Positions 45,392-57,752 of a stretch of 64,000 nt of DNA are shown here, piece after piece (positions within the stretch are counted from its first letter, which is position 1; every line of letters begins with the position of its first letter). Origin of the DNA: Adiantum capillus-veneris (Eukaryota > Streptophyta > Polypodiopsida > Polypodiales > Pteridaceae); NCBI GenBank assembly GCA_014529385.2, contig CM043969.1, positions 15,437,446-15,501,445 of the forward strand. Direction: 5' to 3'. A program made the translations under genes and the position numbers. The notes under the pieces were generated by a model, which did not search any database, was not told where the DNA came from, and saw only the letters and a program-made list of their open reading frames with translations.

Positions 45392-45404
45392 TTACCTCTC
45401 TCTT
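45392..45404 (-). other. Polypurine tract of D
   Basis: The minus strand reads AAGAGAGAGGTAA immediately before the LTR start TGTCTATAAATA. Confidence 0.75.
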
Positions 45405-45769
45405 GAAATCATAGTCGTCCTCGACTGTGAGGTAAAAGAGATAAAGTCATAGTCATTAGTCAATTTGTCTTAGCGGGTATAAGATCACTTTTTACCCTAC
45501 AATGTCATTCCAAGATGGATAACTAATCCATTTGGTGATTGGGAGACATAGCTGCCACAAGCATGTCTGCTCTTTAGTCCATTTCATCCTCCCAAGTAGA
45601 GTGACAAATTCTACATGGTGTTTGAGAGACGTCGTCATCCCAAACATGATTCTTAGTATGCATACTACTTAAACTTGGGCACAATAAAGAGAGAATTAGT
45701 CTTATAAGACAAAAACATTGATCATTTAAAAGAAACATGTACATTTGGTTACTTTAATGTAGCATTGTA

Positions 45770-46363
45770 AGCGTTGACAAGGTTCATACTATCCTTAAGC
45801 TGGATTCCTTGCATCCATCTAGCATCTTCAAATGGATAAATTTTGAACTTAATAAGATACCGTCGGATAATCTCACCATGTCTTAGTACATTTTCTTCAT
45901 GCTAAACAATACCTTTGGGTTGTAGTACCTCTTCTTGACCTTCGATTTCGGGAGGGTCTTCAATAATTGGTTCATTTGGAGGCTCTCCTTTGTAGGGCTT
46001 GAGTAGGCTCACATGAAAAGCATTGTGTATGAGCCAATGTTTAGGTAACTTGATTTGATAAGCCACCTCATTGATTGGCTTCAAAATTTGAAAAGGACCA
46101 TAGTATCTTTTTGCAAGTTTAGCATAATACTTTTGATGGCCCGTAGGATTTTTGCCCATCATATTTCTCAATCGAGCCTTAGGAAACTTAAGTAAGACCC
46201 AATCATTTTCCTTGAACGTTAAGGCCTTTTTGTGCTTGTCAACAATAGATTTTTTCCCTAGTTGGGAGATGGATATAGCCTCCTTAATCTTTTGAAAAGA
46301 TGTTGGTAGGTCACGACTATACTCATCAACAACGAAGATCTCCCCATGTACTTTAAGTAGCAA
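45770..46363 (-). pseudogene. Integrase C-terminus and chromodomain region (D)
   Basis: Encodes D-W-V-L-L-K-F-P-K-A-R-L, K-Y-Y-A-K-L-A-K-R-Y-Y-G-P-F and F-H-V-S-L-L-K-P-Y-K-G, the integrase tail, then near 45780-45880 I-R-R-Y-L-I-K-F-K-I-Y-P-F-E-D-A-R-W, which fits the core of a chromodomain. In chromoviruses that domain directs insertion towards marked chromatin. Fossil. Confidence 0.78.
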
Positions 46364-47115
46364 GGGATTTCAAAAGGTGCTTTTCTCGTAGAAGTATGGA
46401 TAGTATTATGATACGCATACTCTACAAGAGGTAAGTACTTTTCCCATTGTGAACTTTTATCTACTTCTGTAACATAGGTCTTTAGTAGATCAAGAATCGT
46501 AAGATTGGCTATCTCACTTTGGCCATCCATTTGTGGGTGATAGGCCGAAGAGAAATTCAATCTTGTACCTAGATTTTTTAAGAGACCTTTCCAGTATTGG
46601 TCATTCTAGGATCTCTATCTGACACGATGGATGTTGGAAATCCATGGTGGTTGAAAATCTGTGATATGAAGAGAGTTTCCATTTTGTGTGCCTTAATAGT
46701 CTTCTTGGCAAGGATAAAGTGTGATTGCTTGCTGAACATGCCGACTATTGTCCATATTCCCATATTCCCATGGATAGATTTTGGTAATCCAAAGATAAAA
46801 TCCATGGATATACTCTCCCATGGTGAATTACGAATTGACAATGTTTGGAGTAATCCAGGTTGCTTCCCTCCATCATACTTAGTCTTTTGGCATACTACAC
46901 ATTTTGAAACATACTCTTGTATGTCCACTTTCATGGTAGGCCAATAAAAGTATACCTCTACTCCTCCAGTTGAATGCCTCTATGCCCCGCATAGGGAGGA
47001 GCATGGGATTCATACATGACTTTCTCACGCAGGGAGTGGGTAACACATAGCCTATTGCCATGGAGAAGATAACCATCCTGCAAGGTGAATGGTTCCTCTT
47101 TCTTCCCCAAAGCAA
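46364..47115 (-). pseudogene. Integrase zinc finger and core (D)
   Basis: Contains C-V-V-C-Q-K-T-K (zinc finger end, near 46890), S-M-D-F-I-F-G-L-P-K (first catalytic Asp region), I-V-S-D-R-D-P (second), and S-A-Y-H-P-Q-M-D-G-Q-S-E (third). H-A-P-P-Y-A-G-H-R-G lies upstream. Fossil. Confidence 0.88.
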
Positions 47116-47119
47116 GGGC

Positions 47120-47816
47120 TGACATTATGTCTTTAAAGTGAGGGTCAGTAGCATACTCATCTATCATAGAAGATAGATCATTGTGAGTTTCTACTGGCAC
47201 ATCATTAACTTTTGGTCGTCGTAAAAGAAGCCACTTGATTGTGCTTACCAGCAACGTGAGCAATGTGGAAATTAAATTATGAAAGAAAATTTTCCCACCT
47301 CATTTGTTTGTCGGAAAGCTTTGTTTGCACCATGAAGTATTTGAGACTTTGATGGTCTGTTCATAAGATGAATTGAGTCCCCAATAGATAGTGCTTCCAT
47401 GTGTCTAGGACATGTAGAACAGCTAACAACTCTTTCTCATAAATACCTAAGATCCATTCATCCGTGTTGAGCCTTTGGCTCTCATATGCTATGGCATGCC
47501 CTTCTTGAAGCAAGACTGCTCCAAGGCAATCACCACAAGCATCACATTGGACCTCAAATGGATTTGAGAGATCCGGAAGCATAAGGACTGGTTGGGAGAT
47601 AATCTTCTCTTTGAGCTTGTCAAAAAAACTTTGCTCCTTAGCAGTCCATGAATACTTAACGTTTTTCTTTGTTAAGTCATGTAATGGTCCTACTATTTGA
47701 GAGAATTTTGTTATGAAGCGTCTATAGTATGTACACATACCAATAAAGCTTCTTAGCTCATGTAGATTCCTTGGATTAGGACATGCTTTTATTACCTCCA
47801 ACTTTGATGGACCCAT
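47120..47816 (-). pseudogene. RT thumb and RNase H (D)
   Basis: Encodes L-R-S-F-I-G-M-C-T-Y-Y-R-R-F, F-E-V-Q-C-D-A-C-G (RNase H start) and Y-E-K-E-L-L-A-V-L-H, standard Ty3/Gypsy motifs. Fossil. Confidence 0.9.
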
Positions 47817-47950
47817 ACGGATACCATCTCGAGAGATAATATGAACTAAGTATTGAATCTCTAATTGAAGTAAAAAATCGCTTTTCTTTTGATTGAGAAA
47901 AAGCTTATTCTCCCTTAATGCTTGAAAATCACTTGCAGATGCTGCTTATG

Positions 47951-48316
47951 TTACTCCAAGGAATTGGAGTAGATGATGATATCATCAAAGAACACTCCAA
48001 TGAATTTGCGGTAGGGTATAAAAAGTTTCTCCATTAATTGATTGAATGTAGCTGGTGCATTAGTCAATCCAAAAGGCATGACTAGATATTCATAAAGGCC
48101 AAACGTTGTACGAAATGCAGTCTTTAGGATGTCTTCATTCACTATCCTTATTTGATGGTAGCCACTTTTAATGTCAATCCTACTGAAGTAGGTAGAGCCT
48201 TGTAGCTTATCAAATAGATCTTCTACCCGAGGTACGGGAAATCTATTTTTGATAGTGATATGGTTTAGTGCACGATAGTCCACACAAATGCGGTATGTAC
48301 CATCTTTCTTTTGCAC
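47951..48316 (-). pseudogene. Reverse transcriptase fingers and palm (D)
   Basis: Encodes [34 protein letters not shown] and V-F-F-D-D-I-I-I-Y (catalytic F-x-D-D). Fossil. Confidence 0.93.
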
Positions 48317-48331
48317 TGAAAGGACTAGAGA

Positions 48332-49040
48332 TCAAAAGGGAGAGGAGCTAGGCCTCACCATTCCTTTGTCTACCAATTCTTGTACTTGACTCATGATCTC
48401 CTCTTGTTGAGCTTGTGAAACTCGATAGGGAGGTTTGTTAGGTGGTGAGCTTTTGGATAGGATCTCAATTCGATGGTCATCATCCCCTCGTTTTGGAGGT
48501 AAGTCCATAGGGATATCATCAATGAACACATCTTGGAATCCTTCTAGAAAGTTAGACAAGTCTAACTCTTCTTGATTCCAACCATTCACCTTTGATGAAA
48601 CATTAGGACATTTTAGGGATTCTTTGACAAAAATCATGTACACAGAAACTGAGCTTTTCATTGATTTATCAAGGGAGAGAGGATTTACAGGTGTTATAGT
48701 ACGACCAGACTCATTAGCATCTATATACATATTCTTTTCCACGTAGGTGAAGTAGATTCTCCTTTCAGGGAACTTCATGTTGGCAGCCATGCGGTTGAAC
48801 CATGGTATCCCTAGGATAGCATCCTCATGTTGGAGAGGAGAGATGAAGAAGTCTTCTTTGTCGACATAGCTTTGGACATGAAGCCTCAACTTCCCAATCA
48901 AGGGAGTAATGGAGGCTTGCTATCCCTTCAAAGAGGCATTGGAAATTACAGCATCTCCCATCTCAAAAGCTTGAATGCCCAACTTGGTGGCCAACTACAT
49001 TGATATGAAGTTGAGAGTAGAACCAAGGTCAAACAAGATG
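48332..49040 (-). pseudogene. Protease region and RT linker (D)
   Basis: Encodes D-A-I-L-G-I-P-W-F-N-R, the second protease hallmark, preceded (near 49010-49040) by I-L-F-D-L-G-S-T-L-N-F-I-S, the active-site region, and followed by Q-E-E-I-M-S-Q-V-Q-E-L-V-D-K-G-M-V-R-P-S, the usual lead into RT. Fossil. Confidence 0.85.
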
Positions 49041-50506
49041 AAAGCATCATGATCCCTTACCTTTCCCCAAGCATAGGAGAGAGGTGATCCTTTGCAATGA
49101 GTATCCTCTTTTGGAGCTTCGATAGTGGAAGCCCTAGGAGTCTCATTGCGAGCATTCCTTTTGGGGCAAGAACGATAGCCATATCCTTGCTCCCCACACT
49201 TAAAAAATTTGTGATCCTTGCGGAAAGTCTCAAGCTCTTCAGGAGAGAGTTTGTTTTTACCTTTGTAAACTCCTTTCACCTTGGACCGATTGTTGTTGTT
49301 GTTGTTGTTGTTGGAATGGTCGTGGGAAAATTTTTGGGCATTAATCTTTCCCTTTGCATCACTTTTTTCTTTATTCTCCATGGGTTTGACATTCCGTCTA
49401 ACCCCTTGTTGGAAATAGATGCGTGAAGCAACCATGGTATGGTGGATTACTTCGCTGATAGAGTCAGCCCGTTGAGATTTGACATACGCGGTAGGTAATC
49501 CCGCACAGAATTGTTGTTTTTGCTCGGCAAAGTCTATCTTTTGAAAGACAGTAGCCTTGTCCACATATTTGTGGATAGACTCATGAGAGAGAAGCCTTAA
49601 ACTTCGCCATTCTGTGAGCACTTTGTCCTTTGCATAACTTGAAAGGAATTGCTTCACAATGGAAACTCATATGTCTTTGGGGCTTCGCATTTCCTCGAAG
49701 GCTAGCCCACCATTGACGAGCCAATTTTTGGAAGTGCATAGCTACATGGTGTAGCTTGGAGGACTCCATGAAGCCCTCGTCTCCAAAGGATGCATCAAAT
49801 TGTTGGATGAAGGCCAATACTTTGTTGGTAGCACCAAAGGTGCCATCATAGGTGAGAAAAGAGATACTATTTCCTCCCTATTTGAACTTCTTGAGCTTTT
49901 GTGACCTTCACCATGCAGGGTAAGATTTGCGATGTCCTCCCCTCTTATATTCTCTAGGCGAATAGCCATAGCTTTCATCGGTAGAGGAGGAAAAGGTGAA
50001 GAAGAAGGAGAAGAGGGTGACCTCTTTCTTGCCCTTTTCTTCGTTGGTTTCCTCTCTTCCCTTTTGGAGTGACGAGGAGAAGGACTATGGGTTAACCATT
50101 TCCTCTTGGGAGGATTTGACGATCGTTTAGTCCTCCTTCTTTATGGAGCCACATCTTCTTCAGAGGAATTTAGGGATTCATTGCTTTCTTGATCTTTGGA
50201 TTCCCCCTCTCGTATGGGAGAGAGTCTTCTTTTGGGGGTCTCTTCAAGAGGCCTTGTAAGCTCTCTCTGCTCTTGGAGAGGAAAGGAAATCCCATAAGCA
50301 CGAAGTTGTTGAGTAACTTTGGCTTGCAAAGTGGGGTTTCCCATAGCTTGTTGCAACCTAGTGACAAGATAATTAACAAACATGGGGGTATCATCATTAG
50401 CACCTTCATGTGCAAAATCAAAGTTGTCAATGTTCATTCTCCTCTCTTGGTTATTGTCATCCATGCTAATTAAACTTATGTGTTTACTTAGTGCATGCTT
50501 TGGCAA
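49041..50506 (-). pseudogene. Gag (D)
   Basis: Capsid-type part (49580-49820: M-H-F-Q-K-L-A-R-Q-W-W) and L-R-L-L-S-H-E-S-I-H-K-Y-V, an Asn-rich run from a (TTG)n stretch at 49290-49313, a zinc-knuckle-like C-x2-C segment near 49180-49210, and an N-terminal region (50141-50506) starting M-P-K-H-A-L-S-K-H-I-S-L. Fossil. Confidence 0.8.
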
Positions 50507-50859
50507 TTTAAAACCTTAGTTGCTACTCCTCTTAGCCTTTGAAAATAGGCACTTAAGTATCTACACCCATGGCTTGAATTGGTTAATTAAAGAGAGTAGT
50601 TGATTAAGTCTAACATAGCGAAGTTGCCGAGGGATAGCTCCGTTCAGACTTCTTATGACTCAATAATGGTAAAGCCGTAGGCAAGTCCCAAAAGACTCCA
50701 TTAGTAAGTCCAAAGCTCCCGAGGTGTGCACCATATCCCACATAGTGGGCTCAACAAAATCCATAATATATCCCAGTCCCACTTACCCTAATATAATTAA
50801 CAAAATCAACCATTAATAGGATACTTAAGGACCTCTCTTCTTAAGCAAGAAAAGAGAAA

Positions 50860-50877
50860 CCAAATGCTCTAATACCA
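50860..50877 (-). other. Primer binding site, initiator tRNA-Met type (D)
   Basis: The minus strand reads TGGTATTAGAGCATTTGG one base inside the LTR, close to the standard plant TGGTATCAGAGC site. Confidence 0.88.
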
Positions 50878-50878
50878 A

Positions 50879-52547
50879 TGTAATGGAAATCGCCTATGAA
50901 CTTTGAGAATAGTCGAATCAAGAAATTAGGTGAAGCACTTTTGAGAGATTCTTTGTGAGCAGAGCAGTTGAACTTAATTGATGGTAGCAACATAAACATG
51001 GTACTTAGTTAACTTGGCATGAACAATATTTTTGCAAGAGAGAGAGAGAGTTTAGAGAACATGAGAATAGTTGAGGACAAGATTCATATGGAGCCGGTCC
51101 CCCCTCCAATAGTCATTTGTATTATAGTTTCTCCCATCAAGAGAGACTTGGTATAATATAATCTTTGTGTTCCTTGTAACCTAGGTGATGCAATGAAGAT
51201 GGAAAGCTTCATGCATCACAAGCATAACATAAACTTGAAGAAAGCATTAACTATCCCAAGCCTCAGTCCCAAGGCCTCAAACACCTTTGAAGGTGGAGAG
51301 ATCTAGCGGGGAATGAGGATAGGGAAAAGGAAGAAGAAATATTCCATAGGAGAAAGAAATAGTTCCTCACTTATCATTACTCTTCTTGCTAGCATACATA
51401 ATAGGTTAGTAATGAAGATGGAGAAGATGGAAAGCTTAAGCATTGAAGCATGACTCTTGGTTGGATTTTCATTCCATAGCCAAGAGTATTGGTGTAGGCT
51501 TTCACTCTCACAAGCTTGGAGAAGGAGGTGGTGTTCCTCAACTTTCACCAAGTGAGAATGGCCTTGCAAATGAGATTGTGTGTGGAGTATATCCCCCTAG
51601 CACCCCCCCTTGCTTTGGGCGAGTGGTGACCTTTTTTCATGTTGCAAGATCATTGGAACCCTCTCCCCCTAGCCAATCACATGGAGCATGTAGTCAACTA
51701 CATGGGTAGTCTTTTGACAAGTGTCCTCCTTACCCCTTAGAGAGAGAGAGAGCTTGAAAATATCTAGATATTTGTTAGATAGAAGTAGAAGCTCATTGGA
51801 CCCCTCTTTAGCCCAACCAATAGCATTCAAGCACACCATGTGGTTAAGCTTAGTGAGAGTCTGACATGTGTCCTATGTGCTCTTTTAGAATTCCCCTAAC
51901 TTTGAGATTTTTATACATAGAAAGTTTCTCAAGAAACTTCCTCATTAAGTGTGTAGGTTCTCTTTTTGACTCAAGCATCTTACCCCCCCATGTATAGGAA
52001 GCTTCTTAAGAAACTTCCTCATTAAATGTGACAAGTACCTCAAGCACCTTAGTCATCAAGCATGACAAGCACCTTAGTTGGAGTTCCCACCTTAAGCACA
52101 GTCCTAGCTTGCTTAAGTTTAGGTTGGGTTCCCAACTCAAGCAGAGCCCTAGCTTGCTTAAGTTTACGTGGGTTCCTACCTCAAGCACAGCCCTATTTTG
52201 TTGAAGGTTCCCATTTCAAGAACAATCCTAGCTTGCTTAAGTTTAGTTCGGGTTCCCACCTCAAGCTTAGCTCTAGTTTTTTTAAGTTCAAAGGACTTTT
52301 AACACTAACCATTGGAGGTCTTTAATGAACCTAACCCTAAGGTCTTTTAAGCTTCATTATTTAACCTTGCTCTTTGACAGACCATCTCTCATTTGGGCCC
52401 CTTTACCATTGGCCCTGTGTTGAGATAGATCTGTAAGCACATGTCTATATTCTAACCCTTGTTCCCGTTTATTATCCCATATTAAATGATCAGTTTAATA
52501 TGAGAAAATATTTTGGGTTGGTTAGATATTAGATATTTAATGAGACA
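50879..52547 (-). repeat. 5' LTR of D
   Basis: Plus strand begins TGTAATGGAAATCGCC and ends AATGAGACA. Same content as the left LTR, including the ~45 bp minisatellite (52080-52285). Confidence 0.92.
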
Positions 52548-52550
52548 ATA

Positions 52551-54286
52551 GCTGATGGGAAATCTCCTTGCTATCATCAGTAACATACACAAAAACACGA
52601 TCCTTTGTGGCATCCATAAAATTCTTCAAGAGGTGAGTACCTTTTCCAAACTTCTCCTCAAGAAAGTTTTGTTTCAAAAGAAGCAACGGATACCTCTATT
52701 TCAGCACTTATAGAAGTAACATCCACATTTTCTTTATGAAATGAGTATTCAATGTATTAAGGTCCCTCAACACATTTTCCAGCATGTACATACAAAAGAG
52801 GACTTTATAAACCCAAAGTTTCTCATACAAGCTCTTTGCATTGTCTTTCCAAAAGTTGCAAATTGCAGTCATGAGTTGTATCAACCTCTCAATCACATTA
52901 CCTTGTGCTAGCCATCGAACTTCATGAATACTTAGAACTTCCAAGACTTGCAAGTGCATCTCTTTCAACAAACTTTGGAAACATGTGTGCCTTACACTAG
53001 ATGCAAAAATCCATGATTACACTTTGCTAGCAATTTTATCAATATAGGGTAAACAAGGAAAGCATCTAACTGCATCAAGTATATCAAGAGCCTCTCTGTG
53101 TGCAATACAATGAACACTCATGAGATGTGGCATATCTCTCTTCATTTTGGCAACCAATCCATCGTGGAAACCAAGCATTGAGAGCATTGAGAGTCTCCGT
53201 GTGTTTCTATTCCAACCAATTTTTTCTTGTTAATTCCAGCCTCTTTAATCATTTTCATGATTACATCAAACTTTGTCTGAGCACACCCTTTAGGTAATGT
53301 GAGCAGATTTGCAAATGTAGTTTCAGTTGAGAAGAAGCTTGTACCTTTTTGTGCCAAAAAAGAGAAATATATGATTGAATGCTTCTCTAAACACCTATTT
53401 GTAGCCTCATCTACCATTAATGCATAATAGGGACGTGACTGCAACAAATTTTTCTTTTACAAATCATCCAAATACTCTAATATGCAAAAGATGAACTCCT
53501 TGCCAACCATCATATTAGTGTATGAGGAGTAGTCATGTTGAATGGGCATTTCTTCTACATTCAAAGAATAGGCTACACCACACAAACCCTCATACCTACG
53601 GATAGCCAAGTCCTCTTTTGCATTGAAGTATGCAAGCTTCATGATAGTAATGACCCTGTGCCTATTTCTGCTAATGATTTTTTTTGCATGAGCCTTCATT
53701 CATTTTCCACATTCTCTATTGTGCTTTGCTGCAGCCCAAACATGCTCCTTGGACTAACGATTTTTTTTATGGCACTCTTCATGATTGTTTTACAACCATT
53801 TCCTTTGCCCCAAGGTCCCTTCACTTTATACTTTGTACACCAAGCACATTTCATAAACTCCTTCTCATTATGAATGACCTGGAGAACAAAGGGATATTTA
53901 TTTACACATTCTTGATGAAACTTACTTCTAGTTACCTTTTTATCATTCATTGGTGCAATCATTTATGTAGTTGTAGAAACGCCATTCTGTGATCCATGAG
54001 TTGATTTCCTTACACCTTCAATCTCTTCTATAGCTTGGAAATTCAAACTCTCTATGCCAACCTCAAGGGTATCCTCTATCTCCAGAGTGTTTTCCATCTC
54101 ACTATCTGAGCCAAAGATATCTTTCAAAAACTCATTCATAGATTTCTTTGCAGCCCTATTATCTGATGCGTGAGCTTTTTCATCTGATGCTGAGGTCTTT
54201 TGTCCCCTTTCAAAGAATCGAAGAAAAGTACTTTGATTCATCTTTGATGGAACTTGTATGCTTTTCAAGCCATAATTTTCAAGCAC
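52551..54286 (-). pseudogene. hAT transposase-like gene (DUF4371 type), N-terminal and central part
   Basis: Minus strand from about 54286: MLENYGLKSIQVPSKMNQST, an acidic N-terminus, then a TTF-type (BED-like) zinc finger (F-M-K-C-A-W-C-T-K-Y near 53845), then the DUF4371 region: S-R-P-Y-Y-A-L-M-V-D-E-A-T-N-R and T-T-F-A-N-L-L-T-L-P-K-G (53290-53440), V-H-C-I-A-H-R-E-A-L (about 53100) and H-E-V-R-W-L-A-Q-G-N (about 52920). The gene then meets element D. It is broken by in-frame stops near 53963 and 53457 and frame changes near 53697 and 53150. No terminal inverted repeats were identified, so it may be a transposon or a decayed domesticated gene. The ATG at 54286 is the first in frame; the second, at 54241, is an equally good start. 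Confidence 0.85.
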
Positions 54287-54379
54287 ATAAGTTTACATAT
54301 GTCACATCCTTATGAGATACTCTCAAGCCTCTCCTCTACTTTGATACACATATACAATGCATGCAAAGACCCAACTCAT

Positions 54380-54380
<1 letters not shown>

Positions 54381-54456
<76 letters not shown>
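54381..54456. repeat. (CT)38 microsatellite upstream of the hAT gene
   Basis: Pure CT run, about 95 bases upstream of the hAT start on the minus strand. Frames across it are artefacts. Confidence 0.97.
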
Positions 54457-54461
<5 letters not shown>

Positions 54462-54529
54462 ACTTTACAATCTATAGCAATGCCCAAACTTACAATCAAG
54501 AACAACACAAAGAAGTTAGAGATTGACAA

Positions 54530-55168
54530 AACCTTTTGCTCATCCAAGCTGGTCAATAAACTATCCATTCCATCATACAACAATTTTGTCACAACAGCTA
54601 GCCAATAAGTTGTCCTATTGCAACATACAACAATATGCTCACAACAAAAAAGTTATCCATGAATAGCAATCACTAGGTTATTTAGTAATAATGTGTCATT
54701 CCTTATGCTTTTCACTGTAAATTGCAATGACTAAATTTGTTGAGTGCCACCACAAAAATTGAATTCTAAAAGGTAAATTGAGTGCTAAAATGTTAAGAAC
54801 TAAGTGCCAATAATGATCATTTATAGAGTCAAAAGCCAAAGCCTGCGTGAGAAGCGATCCCTCACCTCTATTGTATTGGGAATATTGCTAGTGCATATGT
54901 TGGAGTAAACTATTGCCTCTCATTATGGACGGAGCAGCAAACTCTTCATTTCTTGTAATGACAAAGACACAACAAAAGCTCAAAGATTGTGTCCAATATC
55001 GCACACAACCAAAGAGCTACCATAGGAACTAGGCCTCTACTTGATCACTTCAATTCTAGGCTCTAATCATAATAGCCGTATAAGCTAGGATTGTAGCTCA
55101 TGAGCTACACAAAGAAGCTAGAACTTGAAAAAAGCATGAAGACGAGGGGGGGGGGGGGGGGGGGGGGG

Positions 55169-55237
<69 letters not shown>

Positions 55238-55690
55238 TTTATGAAGAGGAACTTCAAAATTTCAAACTATGGCAAACCAATAGTGCTACCTGTAGAAGCT
55301 AACCTACGCGAGAGGTAGGAGTCGTATTTTCTAGAGATGGGCTACAACATGCACATGAGATAATCACCAAAAACTTTCAAAAGCAAGAGACACAAGGTTT
55401 GGGAATCCTTCCACACCCCACAATGTCAGAGGTCGCCACCCAACTGCTAGCATTGACCCAATGACCAGCCCTCAAAGAATCCCCACCTGAATGAATCCAA
55501 ATCACAAGATGTAGAGCCAAAACACGTACTTCATGATTTCAAGCAATCCCACAATGAAAGTCTAGTATCCAGGGCCATGATGGTAGCTATGCTATGGACT
55601 TTCTTTCTAAGTATAAGAGTAAGAGGTATCAAGGGCTCGAGATGCAAGTATAAACCTGAGAAGATTCTCCAGAGACACACAAGTTAGATT
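54530..55690. repeat. ~1 kb direct duplication, copy 1
   Basis: Shares with 56150-57140, in the same order, GCAACATACAACAATATGCTC, TTGAATTCTAAA, CTTCATTTCTTG, AATAGCC(A/G)TATAAGCTAGGAT and GAGAGGTAGGAGTC. Roughly 80% identical by eye, with length differences at simple repeats. Non-coding. A shorter third piece of the same sequence lies near 55670-55770. Confidence 0.85.
55146..55234. repeat. Poly-G (26) followed by (GA)32
   Basis: A run of about 26 G directly followed by a pure GA run of about 63 bases, giving a strongly purine-only strand of nearly 90 bases. In the paired copy (56740-56770) the same place holds an (AC)n run instead. Confidence 0.95.
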
Positions 55691-56149
55691 CGTCAAAGAT
55701 GGGTTGCAGCCTATAGTGAGTGTGCATGAGATAATCACCAGCAAGGGCCTCGAGCATCGTTGTTTATCAACCTGAGCAAGATGACGAAGAGGAGCGAGTC
55801 ATGACTTGCAAGTCTCAATGCTTGGGTGAGAGAGAAATACATGCAAAATTATGAGACACATTAATTCTCCGTGTATTAAGTTATGCTATTATGGAATATA
55901 CACATGGTCCCGTATGCTTTGCAAGACAAATTTATCAAGCACATAAGTGCTGTTTTTTTTACGAGCACCAAACATCCCATTGCTGGCAGGCATCCCCCTG
56001 TCGATGACCATTCTAAGGTTCAGCTCCTAATCCTCGTGCATCCCACAACCTCAAAAAACCCATGATGGAACAACTCCCAAAAACTCATTATAGATTGGGT
56101 GGAAATATCCAAACAACATTATACTAACAATTTCAAGAGATTGAGATAC
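55691..56149. other. Spacer between duplication copies
   Basis: Non-coding; contains a partial third copy of the duplicated sequence near its left end. Otherwise nothing recognised. Confidence 0.45.
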
Positions 56150-57140
56150 ACAACCTTTTGATCATCCAAGATGGTAATAAACTATCCACTCCACCATACA
56201 ACAATTCACTCACAAAATCCCCATTGCAACATACAACAATATGCTCCATGAGGAAGAATCACTTGCTGATGATTTAATAATAATGTGTTATTCCACGAGA
56301 TAGTTCAAGATTCTTTGCACTATAAATTATAATGACTAATTAATTTGTTAACTACCACCACAAAATTTGAATTCTAAACGGTAATTTGAGTACTAAATTG
56401 TTAGTTCAAGAACTAAGTGCCAGAAAATATCACTTATAGCCCTCACCTCTAATCTAGTGGGGATATTGCTAACGAATACATTGGAGTGAGTTGCTATCAT
56501 TTTGGTCAGAGCACCAAAGTCTTCATTTCTTGCAATGTCATAGACACAACAAAACTTCAGTGATTGTGCCCAATATCACACACAAGTCCACAAGAACTAT
56601 CGAAGAACTAGCTAGGCCTCTAATTGATCTCTTCAGTTCCCAGCTCTAATATCATAATAGCCATATAAGCTAGGATTCTAGGCTTGCAGCTCATAAGCTA
56701 CTATAAACAAAAGTTAGAACATGACAAAAGCACAAAGCGGGCACACATACACACACACACACACAGAGGGAGAAAGTACCACGACTTGCGAGAGAGGTAG
56801 GAGTCAGATTTTTCAGAGATGGGCACCTGCAGCATGCGCATGAGACAATCCTAGCAAAAGGGAGACAAGGTTCAAGGCTCCTTCACAACCCCAACTGCAT
56901 TAACAGATTTTTTGCATATTATAGCATGGCAAGTATGCTTGGTGCCTTCAAGCCTTAGACCTATCATTGGTCATCGCAGCCTTGGATACTCAAGAAAATG
57001 ACGATTGCATTGAGATATATTGTCCAAATTGTGAGGTATTATACATGTGGCAGGTTGCCAAGCTATGCACAGCCTTTCTGAGTGGAAGAGTAAGTGGCAG
57101 CAAGGGCTCAAGCCACGAGCATCAACCCGAGGAGATTCGC
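56150..57140. repeat. ~1 kb direct duplication, copy 2
   Basis: Second copy of 54530-55690. It ends shortly before the LTR of copy C. Confidence 0.85.
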
Positions 57141-57177
57141 CAAAGGGGTTGGATTCGAAACAGCCAAAGAAGGGATG

Positions 57178-57748
57178 TGTTAACCCTCATGGCTCATGGA
57201 CACCCTATGATCTATAAACGTTGTATTATTTAGAGTCAGGTATCGGGCTTGTCGGACCAATAGGAAAAGGGTAAGAGTGATCGCCAATGAGAGGCGCACT
57301 TTAACTTGGACATTCAAGGGATTAGTTGGCTAAGCATGGGTGCCCAAGTGTGAATGGGGTGAGCTCCTATAAAAGCCAACTAAACCTAATTTTTACTCAT
57401 TCTCTCATTTGTGCAATAGAAGAGTGCTCTTGCTCCATCTCCATCTTCTTCTTCTTCTTCACCTCCTTGTGTGTGTGTGTGTGAGAGAGAAAGAGAGGGA
57501 GAGTGTGTGTGCGATCGAGCATTACGAAGGCACGACGGCGGCGAAGCGGTTGAGCGCGGCACGACTACATCTTCTTCTTCATCGCGGCGAGGAATCCACC
57601 ACGAAGGCGAGCGTAGAGCGGTGAGTGACACACCCTTTGTTCTCTTGAGCTTGCTAGTTTAGGCTTGTTGTGTGCTTGGAGCCGTTTGTGGCTCGCATAC
57701 GGTGTATTGGCAAGTCCCTTGCTTCGACAGTGCGGCAAGGAGCGCACA
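57178..57748 (+). repeat. 5' LTR of C
   Basis: Begins TGTTAACCCTCATGG and ends GAGCGCACA. Matches LTRs at 4705-5270 and 14873-15477 in reverse orientation. Confidence 0.9.
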
Positions 57749-57752
57749 TTTT

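Larger units (their letters stand above)
43733..52547 (-). mobile_element. Ty3/Gypsy chromovirus D (8.8 kb) inserted in a hAT gene
   Basis: Direct LTRs of about 1.66 kb (43733-45391 and 50879-52547), an initiator-tRNA-Met-type primer site next to the right LTR and a polypurine tract next to the left one, all in minus-strand order. Inside: gag, protease, RT, RNase H, integrase and a likely chromodomain, the order of plant chromoviruses. CAATA target duplications support insertion as one event. The LTRs differ by roughly 5-6% by eye. Fossil with several breaks but nearly full length. Confidence 0.9.

Noticed and set aside
56967-57233. Plus-strand 88-codon frame with C-x2-C
   Set aside because: It runs across the end of the duplicated non-coding unit and into the LTR of C; the Cys pair is isolated.
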